A program made the position numbers and the translations under genes. Below are positions 1-6,296 of a stretch of 7,734 nucleotides of DNA, one piece after another (the first letter of the stretch is position 1; the number at the start of each line of letters is the position of its first letter). Under the pieces are notes generated by a model. It was not told where the DNA came from, did no database searches, and saw only the letters and a list, made by a program, of their open reading frames with translations. This stretch comes from Alphaproteobacteria bacterium. GTDB lineage: Bacteria > Pseudomonadota > Alphaproteobacteria > SP197. Where the stretch lies: assembly GCA_022822575.1 (NCBI GenBank), contig JAJEBJ010000242.1:1-7734 (forward strand), in the 5' to 3' direction.

Positions 1-842
1 CGTGACGACATGCCGCCGCCGAGAGCACTGCTGAAGAACTGGACCGGGTAGTAGTTGTCGTCCCGGACTGCGAACCCCGGACATCCCATGATGAGATGGA
101 CCTGCTCGACGTCATCACTGCGGTCGATGGCCCCGCCGGAATAGGCAGCGGGACGCGGGACGTGGCCATTGGAATGAGGCAGGTTGCAGAACTGGTTCTC
201 CGCCAGACGCACGATTTCTCCATGATCGACGGCTCCTGCAGCCGACAGCACCATGCTCTCGGCCGTGTAGTGGCCGGTCATGTGCCCCAGCAGGGTCTGC
301 CGGGTCATGCCGGCAATGCTTGCAGGCGTGCCGAGGATGGAGCGCCCCATGGGCTGGTCGGGAAAGGCACATTCCTGGAAGAGATCAAAGACGAGATCAT
401 CCGGCGTGTCGAATACCTGGGCAATCTCCTGCTCCACGACCCAGCGCTCCTTTTCGAGTTCGCTCTCGTCGAAGACGGAGTTCTGCAGGATGTCTCCAAG
501 TACGTCGATGGCCAGCGGCACATCGTCCCCGAGGACCCGGGCGTAATAGGCCGTGTTCTCGCGCGTGGTGTAGGCGTTCACGTATCCGCCAACATCCTCG
601 ATTTCCTGGGCAATCATGCGCGCACTGCGCCGTCCTGTGCCCTTGAACGCCATGTGTTCGAGAAGATGCGAGATGCCGTGGAGATGATCGGGCTCGTCGC
701 GCGCGCCGACATTGACCCAGACACCCACTGCGGCAGAATCGACTCCCTCGACCCTGTCGGTGACGATCCTCAGACCGTTGGCGAGTCGTGTGACATCCAG
801 GCTCAAGGTTGCCCGCCAAGCATCGGCCACTCGATCAACCAT
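1..842 (-). CDS. M16 family zinc peptidase (mitochondrial-processing-peptidase-like), C-terminus cut by window edge
   Basis: About 280 residues are visible from the ATG at 842; the rest of a usual ~420-residue protein lies beyond position 1. The N-terminal half carries the inverted zinc motif HLLEH (residues 59-63: ligands H59 and H63, catalytic E62). A downstream glutamate in the segment RWVVEQEI (E139 by spacing to processing-peptidase beta subunits) is the likely third zinc ligand. The entry segment ANGLRIVTD (21-29), the GARDE turn (46-50) and the conserved GGYVNAYTTREN (85-96) are typical of the M16B group. Such enzymes are processing or housekeeping proteases; the bacterial substrate is usually unknown. 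The start is supported by family alignment and by a GGAGG lying 3 bases before the ATG, which is close. The ATG sits inside the end of thrC (8-base overlap), so coupled translation is likely. The frame is open to the window edge, and no damage is seen. Confidence 0.93.
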   Translation of the reverse strand, partial: MVDRVADAWRATLSLDVTRLANGLRIVTDRVEGVDSAAVGVWVNVGARDEPDHLHGISHLLEHMAFKGTGRRSARMIAQEIEDVGGYVNAYTTRENTAYYARVLGDDVPLAIDVLGDILQNSVFDESELEKERWVVEQEIAQVFDTPDDLVFDLFQECAFPDQPMGRSILGTPASIAGMTRQTLLGHMTGHYTAESMVLSAAGAVDHGEIVRLAENQFCNLPHSNGHVPRPAAYSGGAIDRSDDVEQVHLIMGCPGFAVRDDNYYPVQFFSSALGGGMSS

Positions 843-2244
843 CCGCCTCCGTGTTGTCGCGAACGTAACCCTGCACGACGTCGACGTCGTTTGGCAAGGT
901 CGTCATGTTCTCCGTCAGCCCCCGGATTCTTGAGAGTTTGGCAGGACTTTTCGGTGGTTCTCCCAACGCGGTCGCGACCGCTTCCGGGAACTTCGCCGGA
1001 TGGGCCTGGGCATGCATGATCACCGGAACACCGGCATCGATCCCAACCGCGCGTGCAGCCGCCGTACCGCAGGCGGTGTGGGGATCCACCACGACGCCAT
1101 GTTCGCGCCGCATGCGTCGCATCTCGGCAATGATTCCGTCATCGTCCAGTCGATGGCTGGAAATGATGGAGCGGGCCCGCATCAAGGCCCGTGCGGTCAC
1201 GTCGAACGACCCCAGACGTGGCAAACGTCCCATCAGGCGCTCGATTGAGCTGCCGTCACGATCGTAGAGTTCAAAAAGCAGACGTTCGAAATTGCTCGAG
1301 ATCTGGATATCCATGCTCGGCGACAACGTCGCCACGACATCAAGGGGCGTGTAGTGCCCGGTCTCGAAGAACCGGTGCAGAATGTCGTTGGCATTGGTCG
1401 CCACCACCAGCCGGTCGACTCCAAGCCCCATTCTCACGGCACACCAGGCGGCAAGACAGGCGCCAAAATTCGCGGAAGGAATCGAGAAGGCGACCTTGCG
1501 GTCCGGCGCACCAAGGCGGACGGCGGCGGCGACACAATACGCCGTCTGCGCCATGATCCGAGTCCAGTTGATGGAGTTGACTGCCGTCAGTCTGCGGGAT
1601 GTCGCGAAAGCCGTGTCGTTGAACATGGCCTTCACCAGGGACTGGCAGTCGTCGAACGTCCCCTCGATGGCGATGCAATGGACATTGCCGGCGACCACAG
1701 TGGTCATCTGGCGCCGCTGTATCTCGCTCACCCTGCCTTTGGGAAACAGGATGAAGATGTCCATGTTGCGCCGCCCGGCGCACCCGGCAATGGCCGCCGA
1801 ACCGGTATCTCCCGACGTTGCCCCGAGAACGGTGACCCGTTCTCCCCTGCTCTCGAGCGCCCGGTCCATGAGTCGGGCAAGCAGTTGCAGGGCGAGGTCC
1901 TTGAAGGCAAAGGTCGGACCATGAAACAGTTCGAGGAGCCAGTCGTTGTCCGCCGTCTGCACCATGGGAATGACAGCTGGATGATCGAATCGCGCGTAGG
2001 CTTGGCGTGCCAACGAGAGCAGATCGTCAGGCCTGATCCAGCCGGCGACGAAAGGTTCGATGACGCGCGCGACGATCTCTGCGTATGTCATGCCCTGCAT
2101 GGCCCGAAAGTCCTGGGCCGTGAACACGGGCCAGGTCTTCGGAATCCAAAGACCTCCACCGGGGGCCAGTCCACCCAGCAGGATTTCCTCGAAGCCTGCT
2201 TCGGCCGTCCCTCCGCGGGTCGAAACGTACCTGATCTCGGACAT
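835..2244 (-). CDS. thrC: threonine synthase
   Basis: This PLP enzyme converts O-phospho-L-homoserine and water to L-threonine and phosphate, the last step of threonine synthesis, in the cytoplasm. The protein is 469 residues from the ATG at 2244; a GTG directly before it (2247) would add one residue. Near the N-terminus is YVSTRGGTAEAGFEEILLGG, the family's usual opening. The PLP lysine lies in PTFAFKDLALQLL (about K115). The phosphate-loop segment LGATSGDTGSAAI follows at about 140-152, then the FPKGRVSEIQRRQM segment at about 167-180 and the SINWTRIMAQ segment. Length and motifs match the long (~460-470 residue) proteobacterial form. There is no good Shine-Dalgarno sequence before the start, and an in-frame stop lies only a few codons upstream, which limits the start to 2247 or 2244. 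The gene ends in TGA inside the first codons of the M16 peptidase gene. About 95 bases separate it from the dehydrogenase upstream, so it may have its own promoter. Confidence 0.96.
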   Translation of the reverse strand: MSEIRYVSTRGGTAEAGFEEILLGGLAPGGGLWIPKTWPVFTAQDFRAMQGMTYAEIVARVIEPFVAGWIRPDDLLSLARQAYARFDHPAVIPMVQTADNDWLLELFHGPTFAFKDLALQLLARLMDRALESRGERVTVLGATSGDTGSAAIAGCAGRRNMDIFILFPKGRVSEIQRRQMTTVVAGNVHCIAIEGTFDDCQSLVKAMFNDTAFATSRRLTAVNSINWTRIMAQTAYCVAAAVRLGAPDRKVAFSIPSANFGACLAAWCAVRMGLGVDRLVVATNANDILHRFFETGHYTPLDVVATLSPSMDIQISSNFERLLFELYDRDGSSIERLMGRLPRLGSFDVTARALMRARSIISSHRLDDDGIIAEMRRMRREHGVVVDPHTACGTAAARAVGIDAGVPVIMHAQAHPAKFPEAVATALGEPPKSPAKLSRIRGLTENMTTLPNDVDVVQGYVRDNTEADG

Positions 2245-2284
2245 CACCCGTTCGCCCGCAAGACTGTGACCCCACGTTCACTTA

Positions 2285-2313
2285 AATCAAAGAGGCGAAC
2301 TCAACAAGGTCAG
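2285..2313 (-). promoter_or_regulatory. weak candidate promoter for thrC
   Basis: In the 95-base gap upstream of thrC, reading on the minus strand, CTGACC (2313-2308) and TTGATT (2290-2285) are separated by 17 bases, which is the right spacing for sigma-70 boxes. The matches are only about 4/6 and 3/6. The stretch around TTTGATTTAAG is the most AT-rich part of this gap. The placement is a guess from spacing and composition; read-through from the dehydrogenase gene is the alternative. Confidence 0.2.
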
Positions 2314-2339
2314 GCTTCTCCGGCACCTCACGTGATGGC

Positions 2340-3260
2340 CTATGCGGTGCGGTGTTTCGAGTTGGCGATGAGGCGAGGCTGCGGGGTTCCGGTAACATCA
2401 CAGTGCACATCGAGCATGGCCGAAAAGTCCTTGCCGCCAAATCCGCGGACCCTTGCCACGCTGTAGGCCTCGCGAGCAGTGGCGGCCATGGGCATCGGCA
2501 CACCCGTGGCGTTGGCAGCCTCGACCACGAGAGAGAGGTCCTTGTGCGCCAGGTCGATCGTGAACCCGGGGGACGTGTCATCGGCAAGCACCTTGACGGG
2601 CCAGGCCGAACTGATCTGCCCGTTGACGGCCGACGTGCCACAGATCACGTCGAGTGTGCTGTCGAGATCGAGGCCGAAGGCTGCCGCGAGAACGAGCGCT
2701 TCGGCGTTGATCTGGCAGGATGCCGTGGAGATGAAGTTGTTGACGAGCTTCGTGCGTGTCCCCGTACCGCAGGGGCCGCAGTGGAAGATCGCCGTCCCCA
2801 TGGCCTCGAGAAGCGGCCGGACACGTTCGAGATTGTCTGACGTGCCTCCCACCATGAAGAGCGACTCTCCGGCATCAGCATGGGAGGCAAGGCGCCCTAC
2901 CGGCGCGTCCATGAACTCCAGCCCCCTGCCCTCGCAGAGTTCCGCCATGGCGTCCGTGGTTTCAGGATCGATGGTGCTCATGTCCATGACGATGGTGCCC
3001 TTCCGCGCCGTGGCGAGGACGCCCTCCTGGCCTGTGATGACCTCGCGGACACTCGCCGGTCCGGGGAGCATGGTGATCACCACCTCCGCCTGGGCCGCCA
3101 CTTCTGCCGGTGATGCGGCGGGAACGGCGCCCAGGCGTGCCAGGGTGTCGACACGAGCCGCCACAATGTCGTGAACCACCAGATCGAAGCCCTTGCGCGC
3201 GAGATTCGAGGCCATGGGGCACCCCATGCGTCCAAGCCCGATGAAACCCGTACTCCCCAT
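2340..3260 (-). CDS. beta-hydroxyacid dehydrogenase, YihU-like (3-sulfolactaldehyde / succinic semialdehyde reductase type)
   Basis: This is a 306-residue cytoplasmic NAD(P)-dependent oxidoreductase of the 3-hydroxyisobutyrate dehydrogenase superfamily, of usual length. The N-terminal Rossmann fold opens with GFIGLGRMGCPMA (residues 5-17; GxGxxG) and continues through TMLPGPASVREVI (63-75). The substrate loop reads DAPVGR (118-123), where common relatives have DAPVSGG. The catalytic lysine is K171 in GTRTKLVNNF, followed by N174, N175 and S178. The C-terminal half (AEALVLAAAFGLDLD, SSAWPVKVL, FTIDLAHKDLSL, VPMPMAATAREAY) closely resembles E. coli YihU as I remember it. YihU reduces 3-sulfolactaldehyde in sulfoglycolysis and also succinic semialdehyde. 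Which substrate applies here cannot be read from context, since no sulfoglycolysis genes are in the window. Other possibilities are 2-hydroxy-3-oxopropionate or related semialdehyde reductase. The ATG at 3260 is supported by a strong Shine-Dalgarno. The stop is TAG. Confidence 0.88.
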   Translation of the reverse strand: MGSTGFIGLGRMGCPMASNLARKGFDLVVHDIVAARVDTLARLGAVPAASPAEVAAQAEVVITMLPGPASVREVITGQEGVLATARKGTIVMDMSTIDPETTDAMAELCEGRGLEFMDAPVGRLASHADAGESLFMVGGTSDNLERVRPLLEAMGTAIFHCGPCGTGTRTKLVNNFISTASCQINAEALVLAAAFGLDLDSTLDVICGTSAVNGQISSAWPVKVLADDTSPGFTIDLAHKDLSLVVEAANATGVPMPMAATAREAYSVARVRGFGGKDFSAMLDVHCDVTGTPQPRLIANSKHRTA

Positions 3261-3266
3261 GACATC

Positions 3267-3272
3267 CCTCCC
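3267..3272 (-). promoter_or_regulatory. Shine-Dalgarno of the YihU-like dehydrogenase gene
   Basis: Read on the minus strand, GGGAGG lies 6 bases before the ATG at 3260. This is the strongest ribosome-binding site among the genes with a free upstream region here, and it fixes the start of the reductase directly before the Rossmann strand. Confidence 0.75.
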
Positions 3273-3275
3273 AAG

Positions 3276-3339
3276 ATTCCGTCACACCATGCCTTGTATC
3301 AACGCGCTGGAAGCCACACCAGAGTGACGAAATTCCGTC
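3276..3339. repeat. ATTCCGTC direct repeat, one copy within an imperfect palindrome, upstream of the dehydrogenase
   Basis: The octamer ATTCCGTC occurs at 3276-3283 and again at 3332-3339, 56 bases apart, start to start. The distal copy is the right half of GACGAAATTCCGTC (3326-3339), a 14-base imperfect palindrome (12 of 14 positions symmetric, 5 of 7 base pairs counting only pairs). Both copies lie in the leader of the dehydrogenase gene, within about 80 bases of its ATG. The position suits an operator for a dimeric regulator, but the match is short and could be chance. Confidence 0.3.
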
Positions 3340-3421
3340 GTACTGACGTTCCCTCATGCAGGATCATGTTCCGCACATCCGGTCGCCGACATCTCCGAGA
3401 TTGCACGTTTGTTCACCGGTA

Positions 3422-3462
3422 TCGTGGTTGGTGACAGCCTGCAGCGCCATCACCAACCACGA
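3422..3462. terminator. 13-bp perfect inverted repeat behind the permease gene (hairpin, terminator-like)
   Basis: The arms TCGTGGTTGGTGA (3422-3434) and TCACCAACCACGA (3450-3462) are exact reverse complements around a 15-base centre that itself contains CTGCAG. The repeat lies about 70 bases past the permease stop, between that gene and the next one in the same direction. It would form a strong stem in RNA from either strand. No run of T follows on either side, so it is not a classical intrinsic terminator. It may be a factor-assisted terminator, an mRNA 3'-end stabiliser or a protein-binding palindrome. Confidence 0.5.
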
Positions 3463-3479
3463 AATTGCATGTCCATGAC

Positions 3480-3496
3480 CTTGCCGGCCTGGCAAG
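3480..3496. repeat. short 6-bp inverted repeat just past the permease stop
   Basis: CTTGCC (3480-3485) and GGCAAG (3491-3496) pair around a 5-base GC-rich loop, 33 bases after the permease stop. It precedes the larger hairpin at 3422-3462 in the direction of transcription. The two could together shape the 3' end of the transporter mRNA. The rest of the 3261-3529 gap shows no supported gene. Confidence 0.3.
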
Positions 3497-3529
3497 CAAC
3501 CCTGACGTGCCACATCCGCAGAACAATCT

Positions 3530-4543
3530 TCAGCTCTTGGCGCTTGCTGTCTTTTGCAGCAACAAGAACACAAAAACCGACCCGATGGACGTGGTGACGA
3601 TTCCGACCGGTAACTCCTGCGGCGCAAGCAGGAGCCTGCTGAGGATGTCTGAACCGGTCAGCAGACCGGCCCCGACAATTGCAGCCGTCGGCAACAATTG
3701 CCTGTGCAGTGGTCCGACGATTCCGCGGGCTATGTGGGGCACCATCAGACCAACAAAGCCGATGACGCCTGCCACGGACACGAACACGGCCGTTGCAAGG
3801 GCTGCGACAAAAAACATGCTGTATCGCAACCCGTGCACTGGCACGCCCCAGGTCGCTGCGGTCAGGTCTCCGATCAACAGGGCATCCAGCCAGCGGCTGC
3901 GATAAAGAGAGTAAATCAGGATCAGGAACAGACCTGTGCTGACCAGGGGGAAGGTCTCCCACCTGGCGAGGCCCAGACCGCCCAGCATCCAGAAGATGAC
4001 CGAATGCGCGGCACGGCTGTCGCCCGCGAAAATCAGGTAATTGGTGATCGCGGAGAACAGGAACGAAACCGCAAGCCCTGCGAGAATCAGCTTTTCAGGC
4101 GCACTCGTGCGCAGCCCGTGGACAAGCGCCAACACAATGCCGGACGCCACAAGGCCACCACAAAACGCGGCCAGAGGCAGGGTCCAGAATCCGAGAATGT
4201 CGCCGGTTACGGTGATCACGAACACCGCGCCCGCGGCAGCGCCAGAGGACAGGCCGAACAGGAACGGGTCGGCCAGATCGTTGCGTGTCGTGGTCTGGAG
4301 GACAACCCCCACTATACCCAGGCCAGCCCCGATCACAGCGGCGAACAAAGTCCTGGGTAGCCGCAGGTCAAACACGATCCGATGGAGCGGAGACATGTCG
4401 CCATCGTTCAACCCGATGCCGAGTCCAATCGCGCCAAACGCATCAGAGACCGGAATTGACGTGGTGCCGTAGATGGTCGAAACCAGCAAGAGGGCGACAA
4501 GAATTGCCGCCCCCGGCAAAAGCATAAGGCCAAGTCGGCCCAT
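3530..4543 (-). CDS. FecCD/BtuC-type ABC importer permease (iron-siderophore/cobalamin class)
   Basis: This is a 337-residue inner-membrane protein of the FecCD family, of usual length, with hydrophobic segments throughout consistent with about ten helices. It would form the transmembrane channel of the importer, docking the binding protein outside and the ATPase inside. Family landmarks are present: RLPRT at about 61-65, then VLQTTTRNDLADPFLFGLSSGAA (81-103, the usual GxxxQxxxRNPLADPxxLGxSSGA region), GFVGLMVPHIAR (262-273, near the ATPase coupling helix), GSDILSR (297-303) and PQELPVGIVT (307-316). Only one permease gene is present, so a homodimer as in BtuC is likely. The start codon lies one base after the stop of the binding-protein gene with no clear ribosome-binding site, which points to translational coupling. 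The transported compound cannot be told from this sequence. Confidence 0.94.
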   Translation of the reverse strand: MGRLGLMLLPGAAILVALLLVSTIYGTTSIPVSDAFGAIGLGIGLNDGDMSPLHRIVFDLRLPRTLFAAVIGAGLGIVGVVLQTTTRNDLADPFLFGLSSGAAAGAVFVITVTGDILGFWTLPLAAFCGGLVASGIVLALVHGLRTSAPEKLILAGLAVSFLFSAITNYLIFAGDSRAAHSVIFWMLGGLGLARWETFPLVSTGLFLILIYSLYRSRWLDALLIGDLTAATWGVPVHGLRYSMFFVAALATAVFVSVAGVIGFVGLMVPHIARGIVGPLHRQLLPTAAIVGAGLLTGSDILSRLLLAPQELPVGIVTTSIGSVFVFLLLQKTASAKS

Positions 4544-4544
4544 G

Positions 4545-5492
4545 TCAGTTTAGGCTCGGATGCATGGCCTGTGCCATTTTCGAGATCGCGTGGACATTTG
4601 CCGGTCCCGGCGTCAGTTCTTCGTACCGCAGGCCGATCCAGCGCTCGTTCTTGACCGCGTCGGTCTGCGACATGACCGGATGTTCTTGCAGGAACCTGAA
4701 AGTATCCGCCGCACCATTGCCGGTCTGATAGTCGAGCAGAACCAGGAATTCCGGGTTCGCAGCCGCGACTGCCTCCCACGACGTGCGGCCCCAGCTTGTG
4801 TCCATGTCGTGGGTGATGTTCTCCCCACCTGCTGCGGCGATCATGGCGTCCGGGATGGCGAACTTGCCGGAGGTGAACGGAGCATCCGTCGGGCCATCCA
4901 GCAGGAACACGCGGGGTTTGGGCAGATCGGCGGTTTTCGCCTCGATTGCGGCCAGTTCCTTTCTCCAACCTGAGACCAGTTCCTCTGCCTTGTCCTCGAC
5001 ACCCATGACCTTGCCCAGACGCAGGACGTCATTGAACAGCAGGTCCATGCTGGCCTCGGGGCGGTCCTTGTCCAGGTGCACGCAACTCTCGGTCAGGATC
5101 ATCGTCTGGATGCCAAAGGGTTCCAGCGTGTCCGGGGTCACATCGCCACCCGGCTTCATGCCGTAGTACCAGCCTGCAAAGAACAGATCAGGCTCAACCG
5201 CGACAAGGTTCTCGACCGTCGGGTACTTGGGTGCGAGTTCGGGGATGTCACCGCGCAGCGTGTCGAATTCCGGACTGGTCTTGTACCATCCGGTAATGCC
5301 GGTGAGGCCCACGATCCTGTCCTGCAGACCCAGTGCAAAGGCCATGTCGGTCATGTTCATGTCATGCACGACCAAACGCTGGGGCTGAGTTTCGAACACC
5401 AGCGGTTCGCCGCAATTGTCGACCGTCACTTCTTGTGCGGTCGCGCTGCCTGCCATGACCATGATCAGCGCGAAGGACCGGATGTGTTTCAT
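4545..5492 (-). CDS. periplasmic substrate-binding protein of the iron-siderophore/cobalamin-type ABC importer
   Basis: This 315-residue protein starts with a signal peptide: KHIR, a hydrophobic core to about residue 15, then GSATA before QE, giving likely cleavage after A19. There is no lipobox cysteine, so it should be soluble in the periplasm. The mature part has the two-lobed TroA/BtuF layout: PQRLVVHDMNMTDMAFALGL (37-56) in lobe one and PKPRVFLLDG (191-200) at the start of lobe two. YPTVENLVAVEPDLFFAGW (90-108) and TSWEAVAAANPEFLVLLD (237-254) are the paired segments of the two lobes; E94 and E240 sit where BtuF/FhuD-type proteins carry the glutamates that dock onto permease arginines. 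Only two cysteines remain in the mature protein (C27 and C137), possibly a disulfide. The ligand is unknown: a ferric siderophore, haem, corrinoid or other chelate are all possible. The gene sits between the ATPase and permease genes. Confidence 0.9.
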   Translation of the reverse strand: MKHIRSFALIMVMAGSATAQEVTVDNCGEPLVFETQPQRLVVHDMNMTDMAFALGLQDRIVGLTGITGWYKTSPEFDTLRGDIPELAPKYPTVENLVAVEPDLFFAGWYYGMKPGGDVTPDTLEPFGIQTMILTESCVHLDKDRPEASMDLLFNDVLRLGKVMGVEDKAEELVSGWRKELAAIEAKTADLPKPRVFLLDGPTDAPFTSGKFAIPDAMIAAAGGENITHDMDTSWGRTSWEAVAAANPEFLVLLDYQTGNGAADTFRFLQEHPVMSQTDAVKNERWIGLRYEELTPGPANVHAISKMAQAMHPSLN

Positions 5493-5501
5493 TGGGCAAT
5501 G

Positions 5502-5507
5502 CTCCTT
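5502..5507 (-). promoter_or_regulatory. Shine-Dalgarno of the binding-protein gene
   Basis: AAGGAG on the minus strand lies 9 bases before the ATG at 5492, in the 18-base gap after the ATPase stop. It supports that start, directly ahead of the signal peptide, and suggests stronger translation of the binding protein than of the coupled permease, as is usual in such operons. Confidence 0.7.
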
Positions 5508-5510
5508 AGA

Positions 5511-6296
5511 CTAGGTTGAGACTGTGGTTTTTCGGATATCGAGCGCCGGGATCACCCGGCCCTCGTGGCAAAAGCACAGGTAATCGACACCAAAGGTTTC
5601 GCGGACCCTTTCGGGTGTCAGCACCTCGGGTACAGGGCCAAAGCCGGTAAGCCGCGTTGATTTCATCAGAGCGACATGGGTGGCGAATTCGGGGATCATG
5701 ACCAGGTCGTGGACGATCATCACCACCGTGATTCCCATTTCCACGACCAAAGAAAGTACCCGCCCCTTTGCATCGGGATCGAGATGATTGGTGGGTTCGT
5801 CCAGGAACAACAAAGAAGGATTCTGTGCGAATGCCCGCGCAATATGGGCACGCTGGCGTTCACCTCCGGACAGGACTCCCACCCGTTTGTCCGCCAAGGC
5901 TCCAAGCCCGGTCAGATCGAGAATTCTGGCAAGCTCGGCTGCGTGTTGTTCCTCGGAATGGTCAGCCCAAATTGGTATCTGGCCCAGGGCCACGTAGTCC
6001 CGCAGGTGCAATCTGCCGTCCGGCAGCTCCTGCTGGCTGACTACGGCAATCATGCGGGCGCGTTCCCTGTCAGACATCTGCTTGAGGCTGCGGCCCTTGA
6101 CCTGGACATCGCCCAAGACCACTTTTTCCACGCCGCAAAGCATGTTCAACAGAGTCGTTTTCCCGGCTCCGTTTGGACCGGCAATTGCCAGAATGGCGCC
6201 CCCATCCAGCTCGAACGAAGCGTCTTGCAACAGGACGTCGCCATTCTGGGCTCGGAATTCCAGATCCCTGGCAACCAGAAAGGGCGAGCTGGTCAT
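5511..6296 (-). CDS. ABC importer ATP-binding protein (FecE/BtuD class)
   Basis: This 261-residue cytoplasmic ATPase has the usual length of the siderophore/cobalamin importer class. Motifs occur in order and intact: Walker A GPNGAGKTT (40-48), Q-loop near VVSQQELP (85-92), signature LSGGERQR (142-149), Walker B LLFLDEP with catalytic E167 (162-168), D-loop NHLD (170-173) and the switch histidine in MIVHDL (H196). The C-terminal tail with FGVDYLCFCHEGRVIPALD is usual for FecE/HmuV-like proteins. It would dimerise and couple ATP hydrolysis to transport through the permease two genes downstream. The ATG at 6296 begins the first beta strand correctly and is preceded by GAGG at an 8-base spacing. 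It overlaps the last codon of the unknown frame upstream by ATGA. A hand count of one 60-base line (5761-5820) gives 53% GC, against 80% in one line of cysS (7081-7140). These are single lines chosen by eye. Confidence 0.95.
   Translation of the reverse strand: MTSSPFLVARDLEFRAQNGDVLLQDASFELDGGAILAIAGPNGAGKTTLLNMLCGVEKVVLGDVQVKGRSLKQMSDRERARMIAVVSQQELPDGRLHLRDYVALGQIPIWADHSEEQHAAELARILDLTGLGALADKRVGVLSGGERQRAHIARAFAQNPSLLFLDEPTNHLDPDAKGRVLSLVVEMGITVVMIVHDLVMIPEFATHVALMKSTRLTGFGPVPEVLTPERVRETFGVDYLCFCHEGRVIPALDIRKTTVST

Noticed and set aside
1354..2466. Plus-strand open frame of 370 codons facing thrC, and a 307-codon one at 96-1019
   Set aside because: Both lie opposite clearly identified genes (thrC; M16 peptidase and thrC end), are rich in Arg, Pro, Gly and His, show no domain, and are typical antisense shadows in GC-rich DNA.
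3422..3462. Classical Rho-independent terminator
   Set aside because: The stem is strong but no T-run follows on either strand, so only a terminator-like hairpin is claimed.
3261..3529. Small gene or RNA in the gap between permease and dehydrogenase
   Set aside because: Open frames here run into neighbouring genes in shadow frames, and no tRNA, riboswitch or known small-RNA shape was recognised by eye.
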